Origin: Ignavibacteriaceae bacterium
GTDB taxonomy: Bacteria; Bacteroidota; Ignavibacteria; Ignavibacteriales; Ignavibacteriaceae
Assembly (NCBI GenBank): GCA_013388545.1
Contig: JACAFB010000002.1
Coordinates: 110,260-174,259 of the forward strand
DNA: 64,000 nt
Reading direction: 5' to 3'
This document shows, piece by piece, positions 19,301 to 27,813 of the stretch (positions within the stretch are counted from its first letter, which is position 1; the number at the start of each line of letters is the position of its first letter). Under the pieces are notes generated by a model, which was given only the letters and a program-made list of their open reading frames with translations, did not search any database and was not told where the DNA came from. Both the position numbers and the translations under genes were made by a program.

Positions 19301-20545
19301 GACCTGAATAATAATGGCGTTAAAGAGATAGCATTTCCTACTTCAGAAGGCATTAAGTTTTTTGAATTTACAATTTCGAATATTGCAACCACACCTTATA
19401 ATTTATCCGGTTACAGTCTTGATACAAATCTTGTAAGATTGACTTGGAGTTCGAAAGGCGATCAGTTTAATATCTATAGAGGTGAATCGAAAGATAATTT
19501 ATCAATATACGATTCAACCTATTCACCAGAATATTTTGATGGCGGAGTAATCAACAATAAATTTTATTACTATGCTATTCAGGCTGTTGATTATTCTAAA
19601 CCAAACCCTTTCTCTGATCTTTCACAAATAATTGAGGTATACTCCCATAAACCAGGTAAATTTATTTCAGCAGAAAGTTTTTCATACAATTCGGTAATAA
19701 TCTCTTTTAGTGAAAAAGTAAACAATACAATTGAAAATCTTCAATCCTTTAATGTAATTGGTGTCGGAAATCCTGTTTCTGTTTCACCGGCAAATCAATT
19801 CTCATACCTGCTTTCCTTTGGCAAGCCCCTGCCTGAAGGAAATAACAAAGTTTTTATTAACGGGTTAAAGGATTTATACGGAAGTCCGATTGCATCTGAC
19901 ACACTTGAATTTTTAGTATCACCTGTTGTTATTCAGAAAGAATTTTTTATCGAGTCGTTTGAAATTATAAACCCGTTCAGGATTAAGATTTCTTTTAATC
20001 TTGAACCGGATGAGAACTCTATAAAAATTTTGACCAACTATGAATTTGAACCAGATAATTCCGTAATTAATGCATCGCTAGATCCGGCAAATAAAAGAAT
20101 TCTGTTCCTTGATATTAATAATTCAAAACCTGTTGGTTCGATTGGAAAAGAATATAAACTTCACATTAAAAACATTGTTTCCTCATCTCAGTCCGGAAGC
20201 ATAATGATTAACGCTGGTGCAGGCAGTTTTATTGTATTATCAAGCTTTGCATCTGATTTGTCTGATGTTTATGTATATCCAAATCCTTTCAGAGCAGAAA
20301 ATGGAGTTGATAAAATTACTTTTGCAAATCTTCCTCAGAGAGCAAGAATTACTATCTGGTCTTTAAGCGGTGTTCAGATAAATCAGATTGATGAAATCAA
20401 TGGTGACGGAGGAGTAGATTATTTTCTCACAAATAGGGAAGGGGAGAAGATCGGTAGTGGAATTTATATTTACAGAATTGTAATGCTAGATGAATTTAAT
20501 AATGAGCTGGAAGAGAAGTTAGGTAAATTTGCAGTTATAAGATGA
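16319..20545 (+). CDS. secreted subtilisin-like S8 protease with FG-GAP-like repeats and type IX-like sorting tail
   Basis: 1408 aa. The signal peptide covers residues 1-22. The peptidase S8 domain spans about 125-480 with catalytic D154, H233 and S387 and oxyanion-hole N325. About residues 720-1020 contain repeated D-x-D/N-x-D/N-G segments (FNNNGKKD, LDKDGKNE, YDGDGITE, LDNDQKDE, LNNNGVKE), typical of calcium-binding FG-GAP/VCBS blades. A fibronectin III-like domain (about 1025-1110), an Ig-like region and a final about 95-residue domain with VYVYPNPFRAENG follow, resembling Por/T9SS sorting tails. It probably is exported and surface-anchored. The start inside purF is chosen because it gives the signal peptide. 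Confidence 0.9.
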   Translation: MKYNFFLILVLLISLSSEFYPQQTYFIKYKNSVDLPTVAKNISQNKISDALISQPLNLPDYSMSFLAKGLAKNDQVLGRIVTVNFSRDIDEDLFFSILSNDDNIEYFQPSSVYKIDFIPNDSLLDQQWGLEKINAFDAWEITTGSDSILIGVIDTGIDYLHPDLNDRIYLNSGETGTDNLGRDKRSNNVDDDNNGFVDDYQGWDFTDRVGFPFDSSGGDYLNWDNDPKDENGHGTYITGIATANTNNITGIAGAGPNLKVLNLRAFDPAGYGEEDDVAAAILYAVQIGAKVLNMSFGDDAFSLVLRDVIQYAYSRNVVMIGSAGNSGSDAPHYPSGYSEVICVGNSTSQDFVASNSNFGSTIDLVAPGSLIMTTAMDNNYAIISGTSASAPFVSAAAGLILSLGNFSNEEVKQILKSTTDDIDSPGWDLRSGAGRLNLFRAVSVTAPSIIEFNFPKMDFTTKESNLPITATVLSPFFQSYSLYYGIGYNPENWTVLVDNGLNQFSKTEIYNLNISNFPDSVYSLRIEVNLTNGRTLEERINFYIIRTAPKIELISIGSSFYGDKATVLGAVYTDQPSIVRMFYRQFGTSDYSYITLDGFTTNNQFVKNMHYGFIPKQLVQQNTLYEVYFEAENLVGLKKELRDQNNNPFIVNAEYNHNYAAQFELPYSLPPGNIFEKPVSFLDDDYSEVVLRELFNPKTSMIYKYVNNSLVKVDSLFERIFKDFGDFNNNGKKDLLAFFVYDGYLLEQSVPNSTNLNQTYSNTSGKFWPILAKDIDNDQITEVIVVDGDSSIAVWNVTQSLSVADSTRLPNFTERGLGFNLIDSPNATIADLDKDGKNEIWMVDDFGDIYSYEVSTQNKFTKGTVITTAFSSSAAYLSSGDYDGDGITELAVLLHSIEPLDIAPFYKLLIFNLKNDNLNIILDQNFIDAASEFRSASAFQQADNSVKFEDLDNDQKDELILFMFPYSYIFKYEPGSSSIISYKENINSNSIFVGDLNNNGVKEIAFPTSEGIKFFEFTISNIATTPYNLSGYSLDTNLVRLTWSSKGDQFNIYRGESKDNLSIYDSTYSPEYFDGGVINNKFYYYAIQAVDYSKPNPFSDLSQIIEVYSHKPGKFISAESFSYNSVIISFSEKVNNTIENLQSFNVIGVGNPVSVSPANQFSYLLSFGKPLPEGNNKVFINGLKDLYGSPIASDTLEFLVSPVVIQKEFFIESFEIINPFRIKISFNLEPDENSIKILTNYEFEPDNSVINASLDPANKRILFLDINNSKPVGSIGKEYKLHIKNIVSSSQSGSIMINAGAGSFIVLSSFASDLSDVYVYPNPFRAENGVDKITFANLPQRARITIWSLSGVQINQIDEINGDGGVDYFLTNREGEKIGSGIYIYRIVMLDEFNNELEEKLGKFAVIR

Positions 20546-21114
20546 AACTGACTAAAGATAAAATATTCACTATATCTAATTTCATTAGCTTCTTCCGCTT
20601 GCTTATGGCTGTTCCATTCTGGATTCTTATGGACAACCTTAATTCGGGAAACACACGAATAATAGTTTTTGCCCTTTGTTTATTTGCTGCTTTCACCGAC
20701 ATTCTTGATGGTTGGCTCGCAAGAAAGTTTAATCAGGTTTCCGAGCTTGGAAAGATAATAGATCCTCTTGCAGATAAAGTAGCAATGGGTGCTGTTGTCA
20801 TTCAATTATTTCTTGCCGGTGAGTTATCAACTTTCTTTTTTACAGTTATGATCTCACGGGATGTACTAATATTTCTTGGAGGAATTATAGTTACAAAAAT
20901 TATCGGCAAGGTTCTCCCATCAAATATTTTAGGCAAAATAACGGTGCTTGTGATTGGGCTTTTCGTACTTCTTACTTTATTAAACATTCATAAATCAGGA
21001 TTTATTTATTTAAGTGTTTATTGGTTGAGCATAATTTTGATTTTTGTATCATTCTTTGCATATGCCTGGCGTGCTTTTGAATTTATTAGCAGGAAAAGAA
21101 ATGGCGCTGTTTAA
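20542..21114 (+). CDS. pgsA: CDP-diacylglycerol-glycerol-3-phosphate 3-phosphatidyltransferase
   Basis: 190 aa with about four to five membrane helices and the CDP-alcohol phosphotransferase signature D-x2-DG-x2-AR-x8-G-x3-D-x3-D (DILDGWLAR ... GKIIDPLADK, about residues 53-79). It makes phosphatidylglycerophosphate, the first step to phosphatidylglycerol, in the inner membrane. The exact alcohol substrate (glycerol-3-phosphate rather than serine or inositol) is inferred from the length and its position next to ftsY. It overlaps the upstream protease by 4 bp and ftsY by 14 bp. Confidence 0.87.
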   Translation: MKLTKDKIFTISNFISFFRLLMAVPFWILMDNLNSGNTRIIVFALCLFAAFTDILDGWLARKFNQVSELGKIIDPLADKVAMGAVVIQLFLAGELSTFFFTVMISRDVLIFLGGIIVTKIIGKVLPSNILGKITVLVIGLFVLLTLLNIHKSGFIYLSVYWLSIILIFVSFFAYAWRAFEFISRKRNGAV

Positions 21115-22057
21115 GAACCTCAACTTTTCAAAGTTGAAAGAAGGACTGACCAAGACCAGGAATAGAATTTTTAATTCCATAAATGAAGTGATTTCGGGCA
21201 AAGCAGTTATTGATGAAAATACTATAGAGGAAATAGAGGACATTTTGATTTCATCTGATATTGGATATGAAGTGGTTCAGTCTGTAATTGAAGAAGTCAA
21301 AAAAAAGTTAAAAAACGAATCCGACAGGTCTGGTAATAATGTATTAAAGCTCGTAAAGAATGAATTAAATCAGATTCTTGTTGCTTCAATAAACAAAACC
21401 GGAACTGACCTTGAAAATTCTCTTATTAAATATAAACCGTATGTTATCTTGATTGTTGGAGTTAATGGAGCAGGGAAAACCACCACAATTGGAAAATTAG
21501 CTCATAACTTTAAAAAGTCAGGATTAAATGTACTTGTAGGTGCAGCAGATACTTTCAGGGCAGCCGCAAATGATCAATTGGAAATATGGGCAAAGCGAGC
21601 TGGTGTAAGTATTATTCAGAAAGAGCACGGCTCTGATCCTTCATCTGTTGCTTTTGATACTATTAAAAAAGCTATCGACGAAAAAATTGATGTGGTTCTT
21701 ATAGATACTGCAGGTCGTCTACACACTAAAAAGAATCTTATGGATGAATTGAATAAAATCAGGCGGGTTATTAGTAAATTGTTGGAATATGCTCCCAATG
21801 AAACTCTTCTTGTTCTGGATGGCAATTCAGGACAAAATGCCATCATGCAATCTGAAGAATTCTCTAAAGTAACTGACATTTCCGGATTGATCATTACAAA
21901 ACTTGATGGCACCGCAAAAGGTGGCGTAGTCTATCAGATTTGTTCTAAAAAAAATATTCCTGTCAGATACATTGGTGTTGGTGAATCTATTGAAGACCTG
22001 CTCGACTTTGAGCCTGAAACATTTACGAATGCCATCTTTAACAGTAACCAGAACTAA
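21101..22057 (+). CDS. ftsY: signal recognition particle receptor FtsY
   Basis: 318 aa. A short N domain precedes the SRP GTPase G domain with P-loop GVNGAGKTT (120-128), DTFRAAA, DTAGR, TKLDGTAKGG and the late YIGVGESIEDL. It docks SRP-ribosome complexes at the membrane for co-translational insertion. The acidic A domain of E. coli FtsY is absent, as in many bacteria. The start at 21101 (MALFKNLNFSKLKEGL) is preferred over an upstream in-frame ATG at 21044 that lies inside pgsA. Confidence 0.96.
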   Translation: MALFKNLNFSKLKEGLTKTRNRIFNSINEVISGKAVIDENTIEEIEDILISSDIGYEVVQSVIEEVKKKLKNESDRSGNNVLKLVKNELNQILVASINKTGTDLENSLIKYKPYVILIVGVNGAGKTTTIGKLAHNFKKSGLNVLVGAADTFRAAANDQLEIWAKRAGVSIIQKEHGSDPSSVAFDTIKKAIDEKIDVVLIDTAGRLHTKKNLMDELNKIRRVISKLLEYAPNETLLVLDGNSGQNAIMQSEEFSKVTDISGLIITKLDGTAKGGVVYQICSKKNIPVRYIGVGESIEDLLDFEPETFTNAIFNSNQN

Positions 22058-22058
22058 A

Positions 22059-22265
22059 ATGTTTTTTAAAAAACCAATACATCGTTCATTTCTTTATATC
22101 CCAAGATTTTACTCGCCAATCAACGATCCGGAAGAAAGGAAAAAACACAAATTCGGTTTTAAGCCAATGCTTTCGCAGAAAAAGAAAAAGTACTCGAATC
22201 TCTTTTTGTGGGGGATAGTTATTCTTATAATTCTTTATTTTCTGATCAAAAGCCAGCTAATTTAG
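22059..22265 (+). CDS. small tail-anchored-like membrane protein
   Basis: 68 aa. A basic N-terminal half (RSFLYIPRFYSPINDPEERKKHKFGF) is followed by a KKKKY cluster and a single C-terminal membrane helix (about residues 47-65), placing the N-terminus in the cytoplasm. It begins one base after the ftsY stop. An in-frame ATG at 21972 would extend it into ftsY and is not used. No recognised family; the prolines and basic residues resemble small conserved proteins of this phylum, but no function can be assigned. Confidence 0.6.
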   Translation: MFFKKPIHRSFLYIPRFYSPINDPEERKKHKFGFKPMLSQKKKKYSNLFLWGIVILIILYFLIKSQLI

Positions 22266-22328
22266 ATTTTTATAAGTTTACATAATATACATTATAGGAC
22301 AATATTCATTTGTCTTAATAAACAAAAT

Positions 22329-23177
22329 CTAATACTTATAAAATCCTTCGCCGGTTTTTCTTCCTAATTTTTTTGCGGCCACCATTTTCTTCAATAATGG
22401 ACACGGTCTGTATTTAGGATCATTGAATCCCTGGTAAAGAACTTCCATTATAGCCAGACAGACATCCAACCCTATAAAGTCTGCTAAAGTCAAAGGGCCC
22501 ATAGGATGATTCATTCCTAGTTTCATAACCTGATCGATGTCTTCAGCTTTAGCTACACCTTCCATTAAGGCAAAGACTGCTTCGTTTATCATCGGCATAA
22601 GAATTCTGTTTGATATGAAGCCCGGATAGTCATATACCTCAACCGGAACTTTGTCAAGATTCAAGGCCAGGTCCTTAATTGCATTAAAAGTGCTATCACT
22701 AGTAGAATAGCCGCGAATAATTTCAACAAGTTTCATAACCGGTACCGGATTCATAAAATGCATCCCAATAAATCTATCGGCTCTGCAAACAACAGAAAGC
22801 TCTGTGATTGAAATTGAAGAAGTATTTGTGGCAAAAATTGCGTCCGGTTTTATCCGCTTTTCAAGTTCTGAAAATATTTTCAGCTTAGCATCCCGGTTTT
22901 CATAAATAGCTTCAATAACCAGATCTACATCTGCAGGAATATTTTCTAAACCTACGGTTGGTTTAATTCTTTTCAAGGCAGATTCTTTTTGTTCAGCGGA
23001 GATTACTTCCTTCTTAACCTGCCGATTCATGTTTTCCCCGATATTTTTAATTGCTTTATCTAAAAGCTCAGAATTAATTTCCACTAAGTAAGTTTCGAAT
23101 TCCTTCAGAGAAAAAACATGCGCAATACCATTGCCCATGGTTCCGCCACCAATAACAGCAATTTTTAAGAATTCCAT
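22329..23177 (-). CDS. 3-hydroxybutyryl-CoA / 3-hydroxyacyl-CoA dehydrogenase
   Basis: 282 aa, the usual length for a monofunctional enzyme. The N-terminal Rossmann fold has GGGTMGNGIAHVFS; the substrate region has GMHFMNPVPVMKLVEI with the catalytic His; the C-terminal domain has MNHPMGPLTLADFIGLD. It interconverts 3-hydroxyacyl-CoA and 3-oxoacyl-CoA with NAD(P). It sits 11 bases downstream of a thiolase gene with AGGTGA before its ATG, so the pair probably runs acetoacetyl-CoA chemistry or short-chain beta-oxidation. Hbd, PaaH and FadB-like roles cannot be separated. Confidence 0.92.
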   Translation of the reverse strand: MEFLKIAVIGGGTMGNGIAHVFSLKEFETYLVEINSELLDKAIKNIGENMNRQVKKEVISAEQKESALKRIKPTVGLENIPADVDLVIEAIYENRDAKLKIFSELEKRIKPDAIFATNTSSISITELSVVCRADRFIGMHFMNPVPVMKLVEIIRGYSTSDSTFNAIKDLALNLDKVPVEVYDYPGFISNRILMPMINEAVFALMEGVAKAEDIDQVMKLGMNHPMGPLTLADFIGLDVCLAIMEVLYQGFNDPKYRPCPLLKKMVAAKKLGRKTGEGFYKY

Positions 23178-23188
23178 TTTATCACCTA

Positions 23189-24370
23189 TTAATTTTCATA
23201 TCGTTTAACAATTAAAGCGGAAGCTTCACCGCCGCCAATACATAATGAAGCAAGTCCATAATTGGATTTTTGTTTTAGCATTTCGTGAATTAGAGTTACA
23301 AGGATTCGTGCACCACTTGCTCCAATTGGATGTCCTAAAGCAATTGCACCGCCATTTACATTTACTCTCTCAGTATTTAATCCTAAAATTTTATTTACAG
23401 CAAGAGAGACAACAGCAAAAGCTTCATTAATTTCAAAAAGATCAATTTGGTTTAAGGTCATTCCTGCTTTATTCAGAACCTTTTTTATTGCATCTGCCGG
23501 AGCTGTTGTGAATTCAATCGGGGCTTTAGCTGCTGAACTTTGAGCTATAATTTCAACAAGCGGCTTTAAATTCAGTTCTTTAGCCTTTTTTTCACTCATA
23601 ATTAACAAAGCAGCGGCACCATCATTTATACTCGAAGCATTTGCTGCAGTTACAACTCCGTTTTTATCAAAAACCGGTTTCAAGGTCGGAATTTTATCAA
23701 ACTTAACTTTTTCTGGTTCTTCATCCTTATCGATTATCATATCACCCGCCTTTGATTTGATTGTAACATTAACCATCTCTTCCTTAAATCTTCCCACAGC
23801 CTGAGCGTTCAATGCTTTCTTATAAGATTGAATAGCAAAATCATCTAACTCCTCTCTTGAAAAGTTAAAATCTTTAGCGCAGGCTTCAGCACAGTTACCC
23901 ATATGAATGTTATTATAAACATCCCAAAGTCCATCTAAAATCATTGAGTCAAGAATGTTTCCGTGACCAAGTCTGTAGCCATTTCTTGCACCGGGCAGAA
24001 TGTACGGTGCATTAGACATGCTTTCCTGGCCACCAGCAATGATTATCTCTGCGTCACCAAGCAGAATAGCCTGATGTGCCAGCATAACACTTTTCAAACC
24101 GCTGCCGCACATTTTATTTATAGTAAGACACTCAGTTTTTTCCGATAATCCGGAAAATAAAGCAGCCTGCCTGGCAGGCGCTTGTCCCTGTCCGGCGGTT
24201 AGTACATTGCCAATTATTACCTCATCAATAAGACTTTTATCAATTTTACTCTCGGAGAGAATCTCTTTAATTACAAAACTTGCCAATTGAGAGGCAGTAA
24301 AAGAACTTAAACTACCGTTGAATGAGCCAATCGGGGTTCTTTTTGCTGAAACAATTACAACTTTTTCCAT
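23189..24370 (-). CDS. acetyl-CoA C-acetyltransferase (thiolase)
   Basis: 393 aa, the expected length. The catalytic residues are all present: C88 in [11 protein letters not shown]347 in [12 protein letters not shown] and C377 in [10 protein letters not shown]. It condenses or cleaves acetoacetyl-CoA (biosynthetic AtoB/PhaA type) or longer 3-ketoacyl-CoA. A strong GGAG ribosome-binding site precedes the ATG. The downstream dehydrogenase completes a two-enzyme module; a crotonase and an acyl-CoA dehydrogenase are not in the window. Confidence 0.94.
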   Translation of the reverse strand: MEKVVIVSAKRTPIGSFNGSLSSFTASQLASFVIKEILSESKIDKSLIDEVIIGNVLTAGQGQAPARQAALFSGLSEKTECLTINKMCGSGLKSVMLAHQAILLGDAEIIIAGGQESMSNAPYILPGARNGYRLGHGNILDSMILDGLWDVYNNIHMGNCAEACAKDFNFSREELDDFAIQSYKKALNAQAVGRFKEEMVNVTIKSKAGDMIIDKDEEPEKVKFDKIPTLKPVFDKNGVVTAANASSINDGAAALLIMSEKKAKELNLKPLVEIIAQSSAAKAPIEFTTAPADAIKKVLNKAGMTLNQIDLFEINEAFAVVSLAVNKILGLNTERVNVNGGAIALGHPIGASGARILVTLIHEMLKQKSNYGLASLCIGGGEASALIVKRYEN

Positions 24371-24419
24371 TTAGCTCCTTTCAATAATTGTGATCTGTTA
24401 AAGAAAAAATTATAAAAAA

Positions 24420-25547
24420 TCAATTGACTTTTATTGAAGAAATTTTTGCCAGCTCCATTATCAGGTTAATAGCAATAGTATTCAAATTAATATTTAAACT
24501 AACTGCGCTTTGAAGCTGCTCTAACTTATTTACAATTTGGTTGACGTTCAAATCCGGAAAGCGGTTGTTAAATTTTTCCAATGTTTCAACGTGTTTGTTG
24601 AAATAATAATTACCAGTTTGATACCTGAATTTCTGGACATCGTTCAGCCATATTATTACCAAATAAATAAGCAACTTCAGCATTTCTCCCGAATTATCAG
24701 TAAGAAAATATTTTATTTCATCAAATGCAGAATTATATCTTTTTCCTAAACTCTGCCTTAAAAAAACAATGACTTTATTAATCAATGTTTCAAAGTCGTG
24801 CTCAAAGAGTTTAACAGCAATCGAAACTGAACCACCTGCAAAAGGTGCAATGGAGTTTGCAAGTGATTCATTAATATTAAAAAAGTTAGTCAGAATTGAA
24901 GATAATCCATCATTACTGAGCGGCTGAAAGTTTAGGTTCCAGCATCTTGAGCGAATTGTTGAACGAAGTAAATCAGGTTGAGAAGTGGTAAGTATAAAAA
25001 TAAAACCAGCGGGAGGTTCTTCAAGACTTTTTAACAAAGAATTCTGAGCTGCTTCGCTCATCAGGTGTGCATCTGAAATCAAAATAAATCGGAAGAAAGA
25101 TGTTTCAATGCTGAATGAGAGAAATTTTTTAATATCTCTTATACTGTTGATCTTAATATTATTTGCATTTGGGATTTCAAGATCATAATAAGGATTTGAA
25201 ATTTTTTTACTGAGCTCTTCCTTGATGCATTCTAAATCCTCTTCGGATAATTTTTCATACGGACCATCCAATTCTGACTCACTTTTCCCTCGAGGTAAAG
25301 GACAAATAAATTTAATGTAAGGTTCAGAAAAATTTTCAATTCCACTTATAATTCTTTCGGCTTCTAAACGATTTTTAACGAAACGGCTATTAACTTCCTG
25401 AGCAAACCTTATTGCACAAAAATCTTTACCTATTCCCTCCTGGCCAGAGAAAAGCAGAGCATGTGGAATTTTATCGGAGATAATAAATTGAGTGAGAGTT
25501 CTTTTTACTTCAGGCTGATCTTTAATATCTTCAAGATAGGATTTCAT
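24420..25547 (-). CDS. holB: DNA polymerase III delta' subunit-like clamp-loader protein
   Basis: 375 aa. The N-terminal AAA+ domain has HALLFSGQEGIGKD as its P-loop, LISDAHLMSEAAQNSLLKSLEEPP as Walker B and sensor region, and the SRC motif in STIRSRCW. These features match delta'/gamma-family clamp-loader subunits that open the sliding clamp. The four-cysteine zinc module of DnaX and many delta' subunits is not obvious. TTG-ATG precede the protein; ATG at 25547 is used. It follows the DUF2795 gene by 26 bases. Confidence 0.85.
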   Translation of the reverse strand: MKSYLEDIKDQPEVKRTLTQFIISDKIPHALLFSGQEGIGKDFCAIRFAQEVNSRFVKNRLEAERIISGIENFSEPYIKFICPLPRGKSESELDGPYEKLSEEDLECIKEELSKKISNPYYDLEIPNANNIKINSIRDIKKFLSFSIETSFFRFILISDAHLMSEAAQNSLLKSLEEPPAGFIFILTTSQPDLLRSTIRSRCWNLNFQPLSNDGLSSILTNFFNINESLANSIAPFAGGSVSIAVKLFEHDFETLINKVIVFLRQSLGKRYNSAFDEIKYFLTDNSGEMLKLLIYLVIIWLNDVQKFRYQTGNYYFNKHVETLEKFNNRFPDLNVNQIVNKLEQLQSAVSLNINLNTIAINLIMELAKISSIKVN

Positions 25548-25573
25548 CAACTATTAGTCATGAAATTCCCTGA

Positions 25574-25795
25574 TTAAAAATCATCTTCATTATAGAAGAA
25601 ATCTTCATCTGAGGGATAATCAGGCCAGATATCTTCGATAGACTCATAAGGTTCATCAGAGTCTTCAAGTTCCTTAAGATTTTCAATTACTTCATAAGGT
25701 GCGCCAATTCTCTCAGCATATTCAATCAATTCATCTTTTGTTGCAGGCCAAGGCGCATCATCAAGATAAGCAGCTAATTCGACGGTCCAGATCAT
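25574..25795 (-). CDS. DUF2795-family small acidic protein
   Basis: 73 aa, strongly acidic, with MIWTVELAAYLDDAPWPATKDELIEYAERIGAP, the DUF2795 core, followed by an acidic tail rich in Asp, Glu, Pro and aromatic residues (SIEDIWPDYPSDEDFFYNEDDF). This family is very widely conserved in Bacteroidota as a stand-alone gene, and its function is not known to me. It lies just upstream of holB in the same direction. Confidence 0.85.
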   Translation of the reverse strand: MIWTVELAAYLDDAPWPATKDELIEYAERIGAPYEVIENLKELEDSDEPYESIEDIWPDYPSDEDFFYNEDDF

Positions 25796-25821
25796 TTATA
25801 ACTCCGCTGAATTATACATGT

Positions 25822-26745
25822 TTACTTTTTAATTAATTCAAATATATTAAAATCGTTGAAAAAGAATTCTGAGGGATCTTTTTTTACACCATCGTGATGA
25901 ACTTCATAGTGCAAATGTGGTCCGGAAGATAATCCCGAATTACCTGTCCTGGCAAATAGTTCACCTCTATTAACCGTATCCCCAACCTTTACAGACGAAC
26001 TTAAGAGATGCCCATAAACGGTTCTATAGCCGAAACCATGGTCAATTTCTATACAAAGCCCTAATCCACCTCTCCTTCCAACAAAATCAACCTTGCCTTT
26101 ACCTGGAGCGTATACTGGTGTCCCAACAGAAGTGATTATGTCAACACCATCATGCATTCTATTAATTCTTAAAATTGGGTGTAGACGCATTCCAAATCCA
26201 TGCTCCCCTACTATACCAGTTGTTGGCTTAATAGCAGGTATTGATTCATAAAGCTTCTGATTCATCTTTAATTTTTGAGAAATTAATCTGTACTGCTCTT
26301 TTTCAAAGTTCAATTTATTTTCCAATTCAGAGATTAAAGATAGAGCTTTATCAAGATTAATTTCATCAGCATTTTTATTAAAGCCCAGATCATTAAATGT
26401 TTCTCCACCACTCCCAAACAACAACTCTTCATCAGAAAGTCCGGGTAAATTAGCGGCTAATCGAAGCTCGTTATTGCGTTTGGTCAGACTATCAATTGAA
26501 GTTTTGAGGTAATCATACCGCGTAGCAACATCAAGTAACTTTTCCTTAAGTATTGTATTTTCAGTAGATAAGTCAGTTGAACTAGAGTTACCAAAGAAGA
26601 TTTTATTAAATAATATGTAACCAAAAAGCAACACCAACATTGAAGCTAGTATTGAAAAAGAATAGAATGTAAGAAACTTTTTCTTGAAATTTTTTATTTC
26701 AACGAATTGAAGTTTCGATTGGGAAAAGTAGTAAAACTTCTTCAT
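25822..26745 (-). CDS. membrane-anchored M23-family metallopeptidase
   Basis: 307 aa. A membrane helix at about residues 27-47 is followed by a coiled-coil segment (about 62-170) and a C-terminal LytM/M23 domain with zinc-site RMHDGVDI and HLHYEVHHDG. Such proteins cut peptide cross-links in peptidoglycan, or activate amidases when their metal site is degenerate; here the His/Asp ligands look intact, so it may be active. A sigma-70-like promoter with a palindromic centre lies directly upstream, giving a leader of only a few bases. Confidence 0.9.
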   Translation of the reverse strand: MKKFYYFSQSKLQFVEIKNFKKKFLTFYSFSILASMLVLLFGYILFNKIFFGNSSSTDLSTENTILKEKLLDVATRYDYLKTSIDSLTKRNNELRLAANLPGLSDEELLFGSGGETFNDLGFNKNADEINLDKALSLISELENKLNFEKEQYRLISQKLKMNQKLYESIPAIKPTTGIVGEHGFGMRLHPILRINRMHDGVDIITSVGTPVYAPGKGKVDFVGRRGGLGLCIEIDHGFGYRTVYGHLLSSSVKVGDTVNRGELFARTGNSGLSSGPHLHYEVHHDGVKKDPSEFFFNDFNIFELIKK

Positions 26746-26757
26746 ATCAGGTGGGCG

Positions 26758-26793
26758 AATGTACTGATTTACAAACTCAATGTCAAGAGTTTG
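26758..26793 (-). promoter_or_regulatory. sigma-70-like promoter with dyad over the -35 box, for the M23 gene
   Basis: On the minus strand TTGACA (plus 26781-26786) and TACATT (plus 26758-26763) are separated by 17 bp. The TTGACA sits in the centre of the dyad CAAACTC-N8-GAGTTTG (26772-26778 and 26787-26793), a likely position for an operator. The predicted transcription start near 26751 is only about six bases before the ATG at 26745. Confidence 0.45.
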
Positions 26794-26799
26794 AAGCCA

Positions 26800-27813
26800 T
26801 CATTCATAGTCGTGTTCGAAATAATCAATTCCCCTGTTATCTTCAATTTTTTTATTATTCAACCTTTCAGCAAGTCTACTTTGAAATACTTTAGCGGCAT
26901 CGTATCCATAGTGTTTTAATAAGTAATTAAGACTAATTACCTCAGAAATTACTGTAATGTTTTTCCCGGCTAAAATTGGTAATTTTACATATGGAACTTC
27001 AACATCTAGAATAGATACAGTCATATCTTCCAAGCCAGTTCGCGTATATTCACTTTTATCATTCCATAATTCCAACTCTACTATTATTTCAAGTCTTTTC
27101 TGATAGCGAATAGCCCTTATTCCAAAAACCCTTTCAACATCAAGAATACCTAATCCCCTGATTTCAATAAAATGCTTGTTCAGACTTGTTCCTGTCCCCA
27201 TAAGGATTCCCTGCCCTTTCTTGGTTAAAATTATTACATCATCTGCTACAAGCCTGTGCCCTCTTTCAATCAAGTCTAAGGCAACTTCACTTTTTCCGAT
27301 ACCGGATTTTCCAATGAACAAAATACCGACCCCATAAACATCAACGAAAGAACCATGAAGTGAAACACGTGTGGCAAACTGATCTTCAAGAAAGTCGCTT
27401 ATCAAATAAACAAGCTTAGTAGTGGAGAATGGAGAACCGAAGAGAGGTACTTTGCTTTCCGCAGCTAAGCTTGTTAGTATCTCGAATGGTTCATTATCAT
27501 TGGTTAAAATTATACAAGGAATGTTAAAGCTAAATATTCTTTTAAGACATTCATATTGTTTCTCAGCGGTAAGCTGCGCAAGGTACCTCATCTCAGTGTT
27601 GCCGAATACCTGAACACGAGAATACGAAAATAAATCCACAAACCCGGCTAACGCCAGGCCGGGTCTGTGTAAATTTTGATCGTAAATCTTTCTTTCAAAG
27701 TCAGCAGAATCATTATAACTTTTTAATTTAAATCTGTCCCGTGCATTCGAATATAAAAAACCAACTGTTATTGATTCTTTCCTTGAGATTGATTTTTCAT
27801 TTATTTCGATCAT
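26800..27813 (-). CDS. hprK: HPr kinase/phosphorylase
   Basis: 337 aa. The N-terminal domain is followed by the catalytic domain with Walker A GKSGIGKS (158-165), the preceding HGSFVDVYG with catalytic His, and the C-terminal signature IEIRGLGILDVERVFG. It phosphorylates and dephosphorylates Ser46 of HPr, linking carbon status to regulation. No ptsH or ptsI is in the window. It overlaps the 3' end of hpf by 17 bp and shares that operon. Confidence 0.94.
   Translation of the reverse strand: MIEINEKSISRKESITVGFLYSNARDRFKLKSYNDSADFERKIYDQNLHRPGLALAGFVDLFSYSRVQVFGNTEMRYLAQLTAEKQYECLKRIFSFNIPCIILTNDNEPFEILTSLAAESKVPLFGSPFSTTKLVYLISDFLEDQFATRVSLHGSFVDVYGVGILFIGKSGIGKSEVALDLIERGHRLVADDVIILTKKGQGILMGTGTSLNKHFIEIRGLGILDVERVFGIRAIRYQKRLEIIVELELWNDKSEYTRTGLEDMTVSILDVEVPYVKLPILAGKNITVISEVISLNYLLKHYGYDAAKVFQSRLAERLNNKKIEDNRGIDYFEHDYE

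Noticed and set aside
22266..22328. GACAA/TTGTC dyad between the convergent small membrane protein and dehydrogenase genes
   Set aside because: Five-bp stem with a seven-base loop and no T-run; too weak to call a bidirectional terminator.
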